From Balanoglossus misakiensis (taxonomy: Eukaryota > Hemichordata), in NCBI GenBank assembly GCA_040954595.2, contig CM082590.2:4340001-4404000 (forward strand): DNA of 64,000 nt, given 5' to 3'. The notes beneath the pieces were generated by a model. The model was not told the DNA's origin. It ran no database searches and saw only the letters and a program-made list of their open reading frames with translations. Of this stretch, positions 53,301 to 63,574 are shown piece after piece. Each line of letters opens with the position of its first letter. Positions within the stretch are counted from its first letter, which is position 1. The position numbers and the translations under genes are program-made.

Positions 53301-56300
53301 ATCTATTTATATTCAGGTCCAGTATAATAAATAAAAAATGGCAAGCCCATCTTCTATTCCACACAAGAGGGCTCGACGGGATTGTTTTCTCGACTGTCAT
53401 GAATCCGACCATAAAGCAAGCCTCGTTACTCTACAAGATCACGCCTCCTGGATAACTTTGCTGAATACAGCTAACATACAAAAATACAAACCAATTCAGG
53501 ACCTCGCCATTGGTTTGGGCGAAGGTGAAATTCCTCAGGTGCAGTACCATCGGAAATGCCGAAGTCTCTTTACGATGAAAAAGGCTCTTGAATCTATCCT
53601 TTCTAAAGAGCAGTCGTCATCAACTGAGGGAACAAATACACTGGAACGTGAAAAGAGGTCGAGCATACAAGGGTCTCGGGTGTACGATCATATTTGCCTA
53701 TTTTGCTCCACCACCAAGTACATGAAGGGAAGTAGGACAAGAGCTCCTTTAGTTCGTTGTCAGCAATTGCGTACGGACAACACATTAAGGGAGGCAGCAA
53801 CAAGAAAAAATGACAGTAAAATTCGTGCACTTCTCAGTCGTGAGTTGGTTGCTGCTGAGGGTCACTATCTTAGAAAGTGTTATAGGGACTATACAAGGCC
53901 TGATATTCAAGCAGCGTAAGCAGGATTAGAGCAGATGTGGTGATGATACTTTCATGTGATTGTTTTTCTGCTGCAAGAAGTTCTTTTCTTACAGCATTGT
54001 ACTTCAGGTCAACAGTACCTTTATCTAGTGATGACGGATATACAAGCACCCTACCATTTACATCATCCAAAAAAATCAATGTCCCTTTGAATTCCGTATT
54101 TAGCGTATGCTGCAAGTTTTGTTGGTGGAATTGTTAACCTGTTTAACACCAAGTTGGAGCATTTTGGTAACTAACTTGTTTGATAGATCAGTCAGGGGAA
54201 CTACCTCAGGGTTTGTGAACAAATCATTTCTGATAAAAGAAAATAACTCTTCTTGAGCAATTTGCAGGACATCCTCATAACTAGTATCTTGATCATGTTG
54301 ACTTTCATCAACCTCCGTATGACTTGAACCTGCTCTATGATAGTGACCCTCAGCAGCAACCAACTCACGACTGAGAAGTGCACGAATTTTACTGTCATTT
54401 TTTCTTATTGCTGCCTCTCTTAATGTGTTGTCCGCACGCAATTGCTGACAACGAACTAAAGGAGCTCTTGTCCTACTTCCCTTCATGTACTTGGTGGTGG
54501 AGCAAAATATGCAAATATGATCGTACACCCGAGACCCTTGTATGCTCGACCTCTTTTCACGTTCCAGTGTATTTGTTCCCTCAGTTGATGACGACTGCTC
54601 TTTAGAAAGGATAGATTCAAGAGCCTTTTTCATCGTAAAGAGACTTCGGCATTTCCGATGGCACTGCACCTGAGGAATTTCACCTTCGCCCAAACCAATG
54701 GCGAGGTCCTGAATTGGTTTGTATTTTTGTATGTTAGCTGTATTCAGCAAAGTTATCCAGAAGGCGTGATCTTGTAGAGTGACGAGGAAGAAGTTCTTTT
54801 CTTACAGCATTGTACTTCAGGTCAACAGTACCTTTATCTAGTGATGACGGATATACAAGCACCCTACCATTTACATCATCCAAAAAAATCAATGTCCCTT
54901 TGAATTCCGTATTTAGCGTATGCTGCAAGTTTTGTTGGTGGAATTGTTAACCTGTTTAACACCAAGTTGGAGCATTTTGGTAACTAACTTGTTTGATAGA
55001 TCAGTCAGGGGAACTACCTCAGGGTTTGTGAACAAATCATTTCTGATAAAAGAAAATAACTCTTCTTGAGCAATTTGCAGGACATCCTCATAACTAGTAT
55101 CTTGATCATGTTGACTTTCATCAACCTCCATATGACTTGAACCTGCTCTATGATAGTGACCCTCAGCAGCAACCAACTCACGACTGAGAAGTGCATGAAT
55201 TTTACTGTCATTTTTTCTTATTGCTGCCTCTCTTAATGTGTTGTCCGCACGCAATTGCTGACAACGAACTAAAGGAGCTCTTGTCCTACTTCCCTTCATG
55301 TACTTGGTGGTGGAGCAAAATATGCAAATATGATCGTACACCCGAGACCCTTGTATGCTCGACCTCTTTTCACGTTCCAGTGTATTTGTTCCCTCAGTTG
55401 ATGACGACTGCTCTTTAGAAAGGATAGATTCAAGAGCCTTTTTCATCGTAAAGAGACTTCGGCATTTCCGATGGCACTGCACCTGAGGAATTTCACCTTC
55501 GCCCAAACCAATGGCGAGGTCCTGAATTGGTTTGTATTTTTGTATGTTAGCTGTATTCAGCAAAGTTATCCAGAAGGCGTGATCTTGTAGAGTGACGAGG
55601 CTTGCTTTATGGTCGGATTCATGACAGTCGAGAAAACAATCCCGTCGAGCCCTCTTGTGTGGAATAGAAGATGGGTTTGCCATTTTTTATTTATTATAGT
55701 GGACCTGAATATAAATAGATCATGCTCATATTGTGTTGAGGAAAAAAATAAGCAGATTTTTGAACCTTTGCTTGGCTTGTCATCTGCTGTGCCTGTACAC
55801 TGTAGGATGGTATCCAACAATAATACACAATCAGAGCTACAATGCTATAATGGCCCCTTCTCGTAGTATTGTTAGGAATCATCATACAAGTACAGTGCAC
55901 ATGAGCAGCATGCAAAGGTTCACAAATCTGCACATCCGTTCTCCTAAACACCATATGTGCATGATCAGTTGGGTGTATACTTACCTGTTAGATGGCCAAA
56001 CCTACCCCAAAATCCATGGGAATTGTTTGTTATTATCCAGTTTCTCTACTAATTTTTTTTCTGATTTTAATTGAATAATAAGGTCTTCAATTGGTCTGAA
56101 AAAAATCGTGTAGAGTATTTTATCTCATAAATGACATTTGAAGACTTGGGTTTAAAAAATTAATGCGGGAAATGTTCGTACCATAATTTTTCGAAATTAC
56201 CCAAATCTTGTGATCTTTTGACCTCTTTGACCCAAATTCCAAATAAAATTGCAACAAATACATATTACAATCGGTAGAGTGCTAAAAAACACACAATTTG

Positions 56301-59300
56301 AGAGGTAGATGACTGTTCTGGCTTTATTTTGACCGGAGTTACAACTACTTAAGTTTCCCCTACCCCAATATCAGGGTCTGAAGTCTTGTGCCATTCTTCC
56401 GTATCTCTGTATTTGTGTTTTTCTGATCGTAATTGAATAATAGTTTTTTTTATTGGTTTGAAATAGATTCTGGGAGAGTATTTTATCTTCTAAATGACAT
56501 TTAAAGACTTAAGTTCAAAAAAATCGTTCAAGAAATAGTCATACTACAAATGTTCAGAATGACCCAAATTTCATGACCTTTTGACCTCTATTGACCTCAA
56601 TTCAAAACGAATTACCACCAAAATATATTATATTGGCATAGTTCTAAAAAACACACAATTTGAGTGGTAGATGACTGTTCTGGGTTTATTTTTGCCGGAG
56701 TTACAAGAACTTAAGTTTCCCCTACCCTTAAATCTGAGTGGAAAATTGGATGTCTTTCTGTCGTTTCTCTTTATTTGTGTTTTTCTGGTCATAAATGAAT
56801 AATAAGGTTTTCTATTGGTTTGAAATAGATTCTGGGAGAGTATTTTATCTTGTAAATGACATTTGAAGACTTAAGTTTAAAAAAATCGTTCAAGAAATAG
56901 TCATACTACAAATTTTCAGAATGACCCAAATTTCATGACCTTTTGACCTCTACTGACCTCAATTCAAAACGAATTACCACCAAAATATATTATATTGGTA
57001 GAGTTCTAAAAAACACACAATTTGAGTGGTAAATGACTGTTCTGGCTTTAGTTTTGCTGGAGTTACAGCAATTTAAAGTTCCCCTACCCCCAAAATTTGG
57101 GTCGGAAATTTTTATGTTCTTATATTAGTTTTTGAGGGAAAAAATGCAGAAAGCTACTCGATAGGCAGGGCTATCACCCCAATTCATAATCTAGAGATAT
57201 AGGCCTTTCCAAAAAACCATATGAGGCTTTGTCCATCTTTCTGATACCAAATTCCTGTCTGGCCCATGGACTAATTCCAAAACAGGGTGACCTCCCCCAG
57301 GTCGAAGAAACTGACCATTCCCCTATTTCTTGATTTTTATGCCATTATTCTTTGGAGGTGTGGATAATTCATGCACGTGCAAAATATCTCTTCATGGGGA
57401 AAATGTGATTTTTTGTGAGTTTTGATCGCGAATAATAAAACATGGTGCAGACATTGCTGACAGGAAACCATTCCATCGGTGAAATTCTGATCACAAAACA
57501 CTGGAATTCCAACAAAATGAAAACAATGAACGATACGACAGTCCAGGATAACGACAACGGGCCCATAATGCACTACTGAGCACAAGATGTCTGACTTGTA
57601 ATTTTGTACAGAGGAAGAACTCGCTGGTGTTTAACCCCTCCCCCCCCCTCCCGTCTTGTACAGGAAGGCAGACGACAATAAACCATACGCTGAAAAGTGC
57701 TAGTAACCCAATAATTTTGCTTGACAAGTACAGGTAACTGTTCATTAGGGACCGTTCAGTTTTTACGGCAGGGGGGGGGGGCGGCAAGTTTGTGTCATCA
57801 GTTTTCAAAATCAGGCCGACCCCCCCTTCTTCGAGGACCAAAAAATGATGACCCCCCCCCTTTGACAGACCCAAAAATATGATGACCCCCCCCAAAAAAA
57901 AAACATTCGCCGTCCCGATCCTATGTAGACTGTATGCAATAAAGGGAATGAGGCTCCTCACATCTCAATTATAAATTTCTTAAAGTAATTGAAGTATATA
58001 ATAGTATATCGTTGCAATAAAGAAATCTATGAACAAATTAAAACGACAAGTCAATACAATAGTGCCGGGGCTGGGCGTGGGAGGGGGTGTCCCCCTCCCA
58101 CATAAGAAAATTTTGTAAAATACGGTGCTCAAAGTTGCATTTTAATGAACTCCAAAGCAAACTAACTCAATGTTAGGGAGGACAAATTTGAATTTTGCCA
58201 CTCCACTCAAAGTAGGCATCGGGGTGGGGTGGCAAGAAGTCTGCCCTGGTACACTAGACAAACCAGCGAATAAATGCATGGAGGGGGTGGGTAGAAAATT
58301 TTGCAAAATAAAGGGCGCGAAACTGCAATTTAGTGGACTCAAAAGCACAAGTTCGGTGGCAAAAGTATGTGACCCCCCCTAAACGTTTAAAAAAACCAGA
58401 TGACCCCCCCCCCCCTTTAGGACTTCAAAATTTAAGTGACCCCCCCCCTGGATTTTGCCGCCCCCCCCCCCCCGGCCGTAAAAACTGAACGGTCCCTTAG
58501 TACTAAAAAAACTGATGCATGGTGTACCTTAATCTGACGTTGAATTGGGATTAAAGCGTTCATTAGCAACGTCTTCACTATGGTATATTTGTGTCATGAG
58601 TTTTGGAACAAACATTCTGTGATGAAATTATTGTTTATAAGTCAGTAAATATCACAACTTTATGTTTACACACGCACCGATTTAATTGCATTTATTTTGG
58701 GGTTACAACAAATATGTCTTCTTGGAGAGAGAGTCGATGTATAAACGTCGATGGGATAAATATTCATTGCTTTTTGTTCTTCCAAACTTAAGCGAGGGGT
58801 TTGGGTTAAATGAAAATAGTTGCATTTGACATGCCTCACGTCATGCATTATTTTCGTGATTTTACTATCAAAATTCGGTTGGTTCATTTTTAAAAGTTTA
58901 CTCGTGAGTATGCACACATGTATCATCAACCTGTCGTGTCGTCTGTCGGCAAAGGATACGGAGAAGATTGAGTCAGCTCATGGGGAATTAATAATTATCC
59001 ACGACCCCTTATGACCAACGCTATGCATGCGTCACCTTGAATGAACTCATTTCGGGTCAAAGGTTATAATTTGATTTGGCGTCAATCTGACTGCCCCATA
59101 TAGAGACACATTGCTAGATATGGTTACAAAGGCCTAACACAGACATGGATTTCAATGGGTGTTTTATCTAAAGCTAGAACTCGCTCATAAAATTGTGTTT
59201 ACTTGGGACTTGCTCAACCGGTAAAATTATTTTTGAAAAATATCGTTCAATGGAGACTTGGACTTGTGAATGGAAAACATTGTGATTAGGCCAGAGAGAA

Positions 59301-60078
59301 AAAAAAATCTTGTTTTTTGGACCAATTTCCAGGAGCGGCGAGCGAATATTTTTTTTTTTAGGCTGAAGGTAAATGCGGTTCTCTGGCATATTTGCACAGA
59401 TGCAGACAGGGCGAGATAATTGTTTCCCTTTTTACCAGAAATATCTCAGACAAAAACACTGATACATGTACTTGTAACTGAATTCAATATTATATTTCCC
59501 AACAATAACATAGGCAATTAACTTTACAGTTGGTGTTTGCACAACATATTCTGGCCACCAGCGGCAGTGACTAAGAATTTTGTAACACGGAAGTAGAATA
59601 TTTGCCGAGATCCAAAAAAAAAAAATTTCCAAATTAGCCAAAAGTAGAAGCGGCGATTCCGATGAACAATTTATTTTTTCTTCCTGGCCTTAGTGTGACT
59701 TTTTTGTCAACTGGGTAATTGTTTATTTATGAATGCACTATCTAGCAATACACACAAACACTAGAAGTTTCTACATTTTCCGTGTGTCGATCGGGCAAGC
59801 TGACCCGTTGAAAAATAAAAGAAACCTATTAGGCACCGACTAGCCACAAGTCTAAACGTAACCGTCACGTGTTTTGTGACCAAAATGTCTGGTTAAATTT
59901 ACGTGCATGGGGTTGAGGGGAGAAATTTTGAACAACAGTCCTCAGTCCACAAAACAAACAAAATGTAAACCACTCATAAAAACAGCCGTCGTACGCGTCA
60001 CTGCCAGAAATGTGAAATGTCAGTTGCTACAGTTAAGAGTTCACTTACCCGTGGATTCTTAGCGTCTCCAGAAGCCAT
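40327..60078 (-). CDS. Ankyrin-Roc-COR-Death domain protein (ROCO family, DAPK-like without kinase), 11 exons
   Basis: Seen: exons 60049-60078, 50795-50893, 49917-50015, 48528-48626, 46439-46495, 45373-45501, 44403-44696, 43557-43704, 43004-43152, 42271-42456 and 40327-41520, all GT-AG with consistent phase, giving 827 residues from ATG to stop. Residues 11-43, 44-76 and 77-109 are three ankyrin repeats, each exactly one 99-bp exon; 110-128 is a partial fourth. The Roc GTPase has a P-loop GFGGVGKT (156-163), DFAGQ (217-221) and SRAD (306-309, at the NKxD position). A COR region follows (about 320-700), and the last ~100 residues look like a Death domain (WYKEVEGW, then SRPDAQSVI). Known: ROCO proteins are GTP-regulated dimers; DAPK1 has ankyrin, Roc, COR and Death parts after a kinase. 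Inferred: a cytoplasmic signalling or cell-death adaptor. No kinase domain is present between the 10-residue first exon and the ankyrin repeats. No broken exon was found. Confidence 0.87.
41690..42092. repeat. (GTAT)n tetranucleotide microsatellite
   Basis: About 400 bp of TATG/GTAT repeats, interrupted by ACTGTATGTGTG and GTACGTACGTAC variants. It lies in the intron between the tenth and eleventh ROCO exons. The open frames on both strands here are produced by the repeat (a 4-bp unit reads as a periodic 4-residue peptide) and are not genes. Confidence 0.97.
44336..44386. repeat. (TG)n microsatellite
   Basis: A continuous run of about 24 TG dinucleotides, just downstream (in gene sense) of the seventh ROCO exon, whose donor is at 44402. 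Confidence 0.96.
44771..45118. mobile_element. Palindromic 348-bp element with TTAA target duplication, copy A
   Basis: Starts AGGGACAAAGTCTCTCTC and ends with the imperfect reverse complement GAGAGAGACTTTGTCCCT, flanked on both sides by TTAA. The inner arms are also complementary (GATACAAGACACTGTTT against AAACAGTGTCTTGTATC; TGAATAATCG / ATTTATTCATTTTGGG in the centre). It is non-coding and lies in a ROCO intron. A TTAA duplication is typical of piggyBac and Kolobok; without a transposase I cannot choose between them. Confidence 0.85.
45655..46000. mobile_element. Palindromic TTAA element, copy B
   Basis: Same family as the copy at 44771. It begins ATGGACAAAATCTCTCTCAC, ends GAAAGACTTTGTCCCT, and has TTAA on both sides. 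It lies in the next ROCO intron upstream and is diverged from copy A by scattered substitutions, so these are independent, older insertions. Confidence 0.84.
46005..48160. other. ROCO introns around the partial-ankyrin exon; no further gene seen
   Basis: Apart from the exon at 46439-46495, I found no coding or repeat feature up to 48160. A short CpG-richer part (about 46680-47300) contains TTTCCCAGAATGCC and AAAATGGCTGC, words seen in some animal promoters; an internal promoter is only a guess. Confidence 0.35.
48160..48480. repeat. ~310-bp direct duplication, copy 1, with poly-T/poly-G run
   Basis: From AAGCATGCACTG through GAGATGGCACAACATG, a long T-run then G-run, TAATAGTAGGATACATCCC, and GAAGATGCCCTCTGTACAAT. 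The same series recurs at about 48695-49005. The two copies flank the third-ankyrin exon (48528-48626). Confidence 0.85.
48695..49005. repeat. ~310-bp direct duplication, copy 2
   Basis: Near-identical to 48160-48480, with shorter T and G runs and a few substitutions or small deletions. The ankyrin exon lies between the copies but is not itself duplicated. Confidence 0.85.
49155..49290. repeat. Short inverted repeat, possible small element
   Basis: GCCAGACCTCTCTCTCTGTC near 49160 and the reverse complement of GAGGTCTGGC near 49280 face each other across about 130 bp. No target duplication was recognised. The rest of this intron, to 49916, holds a C-run at 49457-49468 and nothing else that I can name. 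Confidence 0.35.
51932..53015. repeat. Three ~361-bp subterminal tandem repeats, left arm
   Basis: Units start near 51932, 52294 and 52656 with GGGTAGGGGAAACTT. Each contains AACTCCGGCAAAAATAAA, then CTCAAATTGTGTGTTTTT, then an AGGTCA-rich stretch, then ATAAAATACTCTCCCAG. The mirror-image set lies at about 56020-57100 in the right arm. Confidence 0.85.
53338..53919 (+). pseudogene. N-terminal part of a Cys/His-rich transposon protein, left-arm copy
   Basis: 193 codons from ATG to TAA. Visible pattern: RRDCFLDCHESDH; GEGEIPQVQYHRKCRSLF; VYDHICLFCSTTKYMKG; TLREAA; then ELVAAEGHYLRKCYRDYTRP. CxxxC, CxxC and HYxxxCY spacings suggest zinc binding. Similar N-terminal regions occur, from memory, in large uncharacterised transposon-like proteins of cnidarians and echinoderms. 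The frame stops soon after the point where the left arm meets inverted sequence (about 53870-53935), so this is a fragment without a catalytic domain. Confidence 0.7.
53870..54787 (-). pseudogene. Second, N-terminally truncated copy of the Cys/His-rich protein
   Basis: Reads from ..LNTANIQKYKPIQDL (about 54750) to MLQLGVKQVNNSTNKT, stopping near 54100. The frame then continues one base out of register as LQHTLNTEFKGTLIFLDDV.. to about 53870. It lacks the ATG end seen in the downstream copy because the 813-bp tandem unit begins inside the gene. The HYHR..CY segment of the left-arm copy is replaced here by HYHRAGSSH, implying a small deletion. Confidence 0.7.
53975..55600. repeat. 813-bp tandem duplication inside the transposon
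   Basis: 53975-54787 and 54788-55600 are almost identical head-to-tail units. Both start AAGAAGTTCTTTTCTTAC and end AGAGTGACGAGG. Few differences are visible (for example Thr/Met in SSH(T/M)EVDES), so the duplication is recent. Confidence 0.9.
54790..55683 (-). pseudogene. Right-arm copy of the Cys/His-rich transposon protein, frameshifted
   Basis: Begins at the ATG at 55683 (MANPSSIPHKRARRDC..) and is the inverted counterpart of the frame at 53338. It runs 256 codons to 54913 and ends ..NNSTNKTCSIR. The downstream part of the protein (LQHTLNTEFKGTLIFLDD..LKYNAVRKEL) is intact in another frame from 54928 down, so one base appears to have been lost or gained at the A-run AACAAAAC near 54925. 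Only the N-terminal Cys/His pattern and a middle region are present; no transposase catalytic motif was recognised. Confidence 0.75.
56020..57100. repeat. Three ~361-bp subterminal repeats, right arm (inverted)
   Basis: Inverted counterpart of 51932-53015: CCCCTACCC, then AAACACACAATTTGAG, then TGACCTTTTGACCTCTA recur three times. Scattered substitutions between the arms show that they have diverged independently after insertion or are only partly homogenised. Confidence 0.85.
57748..58496. mobile_element. 749-bp non-autonomous TIR element with TTA target duplication
   Basis: Starts GGGACCGTTCAGTTTTTACG and ends with its reverse complement; the inverted repeat continues through a G-run into GCGGCAA, about 39 bp. 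TTA stands on both sides (57745-57747 and 58497-58499). The inside has repeated GTGACCCCCCC and ATGACCCCCCC phrases and no gene. Its ends resemble those of the 5.7-kb element next door (GGGAC.GGTCAGTTTCT), so it may be mobilised by the same transposase family. Confidence 0.85.
58500..60048. other. 5' part of ROCO intron 1
   Basis: No exon seen between the 749-bp element and the first coding exon, other than the small element at 59289-59689. Confidence 0.4.
59289..59689. mobile_element. Possible 401-bp TIR element with TTA flanks
   Basis: GGCCAGAGAGAAAAAAAAAT at the left and TTATTTTTTCTTCCTGGCC at the right are imperfect inverted repeats, with TTA directly outside both (59286-59288, 59690-59692). 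An inner AGCGGCGA motif also appears in both halves. It is non-coding. The A/T runs make chance similarity possible. Confidence 0.5.
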
Positions 60079-63011
60079 GGTTACGTCATTGACATTGTGT
60101 TGGAATACTTTAAGAATCTGGATCTGTACCACCGCTTTAGAGTTGAACAAGTCAGCTTCACAAATGTTCTATAATGGCGGCGTCGCCTCCCTGGTCAGGT
60201 GATGTTGACAACAAGTTGGGGAAAACCCCGATAAATAAGGAAGTACACTACAAAGTAAAATAATGACAAGAGTTGGTTCAAAGTTCATGACGCCATAAAG
60301 TGTGGCATATACACTTCAATACTGTGGTGACGTCACAGCAGAATTCCTAGATTTCTGTTTAAATCACTAAACTAGTTGGCACCAACAATTTGAATATTTA
60401 TGTTTCATGACAGTACGAGCAGTGGAATGGAGTGGCCTATTCCCACTTCACAAGCTTAAGTACAGGACATAGTCTTGCTTTGCAGACACTTCTCGCTTCA
60501 CTAGTTCGCCACTGGCGGTGTGAGAAGCCAAAAATGTCTGGGAAGAACACAGTTGCATGAGGATTGTGTTGAGTTTATACGACAATCGCGTATGACACTT
60601 TTCTGTGTCATAGGCGATCGACGTGTTATACAATTCAACCCCCATGCGACTGTGGGGGAGAATCACTGCATTCCATTGTGATGACGTACTCACAAGACAG
60701 GCAATGAATTCATGCAATTACAAAGGACCCTTGACCTAGTTGGCTTTCAGTCAATGCGTGATGTGCCAGACAGTATGTGACTGACCGACAGGCCCCATCG
60801 AAGTTGACAGCCCAGTGCAGTATAAGATATCATATACATGTACTGTGCTGTCAACTACAGCAGTGTCTGTAATCATGTGATTGTGAGTGAATATCATTGC
60901 ATATCTACGACTTCATTTACAATTGAGGATTTTGTTTCGTTTGTCAGTTGTGGGTGATTTCCTGTTAGTGTTGAGAAATTTAGTATTTCCCGTCTTCGCA
61001 AATTGGCATATTTTTCCAATATGTAGCATTATAGCCAAATACGGCATTCTTGCCGACTGTGTCTTTAAATTTGGAATTGTTGCATGAGAGATTGAAAATC
61101 AGAGTATATTATATAAAAATGAACCCACTCTCATACACTCAATTTTAAGTGGGCAATGACCTTTAATGTACTGTGCATTAAAATAAAAGATAGAATTCAT
61201 AAGATATACAATTGGTAAAGCTTTTCTCAAATATATTTCAAGTGACCATCCAAATTAAATCTATAAACTCAAAAATCTCAGGTAGAATGAAGCTGAAGCA
61301 AGTGCTGACAATTAATGATTTATCTCAAACTTATATTTTTAATCATTTCATCACCATGGTTTAGCTTCAATTAATTGTCTTCTAGAGTAAAATTGGACCT
61401 CTATAGAAGGAAATTGGGTTGAAAGAATTAAGGTAGTCTTGTACCTTGAAAATAAAGTCTTAAATTTAGACCCAAAAAATTGTGTTATGGTGCAAATTTT
61501 AAATGAGAGAACAAGACTAAGTCAAGTTTGAAATTCATAGTGGCCACCAATGTCAGTGTAAGCTCAATAGAGAATAGTTGAAGAAGTGATTTTTATGAAA
61601 ACGTACCTGATTTCTTGATAGAGCTGTTTAGAGAATTACTGCTCTAACAATTTTTAATTTGAGACAATTTTATCATGCAACTTTTACGGTGAATAATTAA
61701 CTTTTTTTTAAATTTTGAGTATTCAGGTAAATATGAACTCAATTTTCAGACTGAATTTGAAGGTGCATGTTAAAACCAAACATGAGAAGCAAGTGGGAAT
61801 AGTTCATGTCTTGTATTGCAATAATTTGGCGGCCCATGTTCCACTCGGGAGAAAAAATGCCAACAAAGGAGACACACATATACACAAAAGGTTGCAAAAG
61901 TAAACGATTTATTTTAAAAACATAAAGGATTAAAAGACACAAAAATCCTTCTGGCAGTGAAGAAGCAGTAAAAGATTCAATTCTCAAGTCTTCATTAAAA
62001 GAGATCTAAAATCTGCAGTTGATGAAACTGCATTGCAAAGGATTGGTAAAATTTGTAATATTCATATCCAAGACAAGGTCATACATCGAAAACACATTTA
62101 ACCCTTTCACCCCTTCAAAGGTTCAACCCCACATAGAAAACAACAGGTTTGGACTGAACCATTGTGGTGAAAGGGTACAAAGCACCCCAGTTTCCACAAA
62201 ACATCCATTGTAATCTATGAAAATCAACAAGATTTCATTGGCAGGCTCCTGTAAGCTTTGCAGACTGTTACTTTAAAATTCTCGTTTATAAAAATGGACT
62301 TGCAGGGCAATCACACGCTGACCATCAAATTCAGTGTAACTTTCATTAAGGATGTACAACTGATAAAAGTGAAAGTATTGTCATTTTTATGGTGGATTTT
62401 AAGTTGCCCAGGCTTTTCTAAGTGTACCAAAAATCTGTAACAAAATATAGGGGTCACCGTGCTTGTTTTTGAAATACAAAGCTGTGAATTTAGTCAAACT
62501 TAAAAACAGCTGAGTAATTTTTTTTACCAATGGGTGTCTATGGGCCGAAAAAAGTTATTTCAAAATTGAGTGTGTGCATGGTGACCACAATATTTTGTTT
62601 GAGTTCTGATTTTAATTTCCATGAAATGACGATAGTAAAAGCGCGTTATCTGGTAATTCTCAATGAAATCCTCTGGGAGAGACATACATGTATTCCTTTT
62701 GCTCCAAGTGTGCGTATGTCCTTAACTGACTATCAGCACCAATGCTACAATAGAACAGAAGTTTATGGTTAGAAATTGAGCATTTCAGACCCTAATTGCT
62801 CTAGCCCTGGACTGGTCATTAATTCAAAAGGTATTGAAAACTATAAGTATATTGTCTATAAACACCGAGAAATTGACAACTAACAATGTTTCAGAGACCA
62901 AAAATAGATTTAAGGGGACCACTTCCTTGCAAGGCTGGTTCATTTAAAGTCCCAAATTGCTGCTATTTCGTGCAATATTTTCGATTTACTTCAAACTGTG
63001 AACAGGCCATT
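60079..63011. other. Region between the ROCO start and the third palindromic element
   Basis: The first few hundred bases upstream of the ROCO ATG (60078) should include its 5' untranslated region and promoter, but no definite box was found. The rest is AT-rich. The 3' exons of the hnRNP A-like gene should lie here or further left, yet I could not find one with the right phase and a glycine-rich sequence. A small stem (CCCTTTCACC..GGTGAAAGGG, 62103-62178) is the only structure noted. Confidence 0.35.
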
Positions 63012-63015
63012 TAAA

Positions 63016-63366
63016 GGGTCAATGTCTCTCCCTCACTGCCATTTTTCCATCAATTATGTTTGATATAAGACGCCGTTTATATTAAAGTAAATGTGTATAT
63101 GTAGTGAATGAATGTTCGACCACACACACCTTCCATCCCACTTGCATGATATGAGAGTAAAATTTGGCCCAAAATGAATAAATGGTAGAGAACGATTACT
63201 CATTTTGGTCAATTTTTTCACTCCTGTGTCTACAAGCGGGATGGAAGGTGTATGTCCTGTTTGTAGGATGAGAGTAAAAATGTCACCAAAATGAATAAAT
63301 GGTAAACACCGATTATTCATTTTATCGAGTGTTTCACTCTGCTCGTGTGAGTTGTGTGTGGAAGTT
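63016..63366. mobile_element. Palindromic TTAA element, copy C (right end degraded)
   Basis: TTAA then AGGGTCAATGTCTCTCCCTC at the left, followed by the family body (GATATAAGACGCCGTTTAT..CCACACACACCTTCCATCCC). The middle ATGAGAGTAAAA..CCAAAATGAATAAATGG segment is present twice, and the expected GTCCCT right end is missing. It sits in the intron following the hnRNP A-like exon. Confidence 0.7.
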
Positions 63367-63574
63367 CTTTCGATTTTGTTGATCAACTGAAATGAATTTC
63401 ATTTGGCCACGCTATGTATGCCATCCCCACAAGTCTCGAGGATGTACTGTTACTCAGGGGTCATGAAAGTGGCCTATTCAATTTACTGACACTGTAATGC
63501 AATGCAAGTGAATGGGCGTATTCATCTGTACGTTTCAGTTCAAAACTTCTACAACCAGATACACAGGGACTTAC

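Larger units (their letters stand above)
51621..57322. mobile_element. 5.7-kb near-palindromic DNA transposon in ROCO intron 1
   Basis: Ends: GGGACTGGTCAGTTTCT on the left, and on the right the reverse complement of GGGAATGGTCAGTTTCT. TTA precedes the left end and CTA follows the right end, so a 3-bp target duplication with one change is possible. The two arms are inverted copies for over 1.5 kb: the ~361-bp subterminal repeats, the GGATACCATCCTACAGTGTA region and the reading frame at 53338 / 55683 all appear in both. The centre carries an extra 813-bp tandem duplication. The family is not identified. The reading frame is present but broken, so this copy is unlikely to be autonomous. Confidence 0.8.

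Noticed and set aside
61900-62020. Candidate last exon of the hnRNP A-like gene (acceptor CAACTGCAG at 62013)
   Set aside because: In the required phase it reads a short, non-glycine-rich tail unlike the family, so the acceptor is probably chance.
62100-62180. tRNA-like B-box word (GGTTCAACCCC) within a hairpin
   Set aside because: No A-box at the right distance and no cloverleaf; the stem is a simple inverted repeat.
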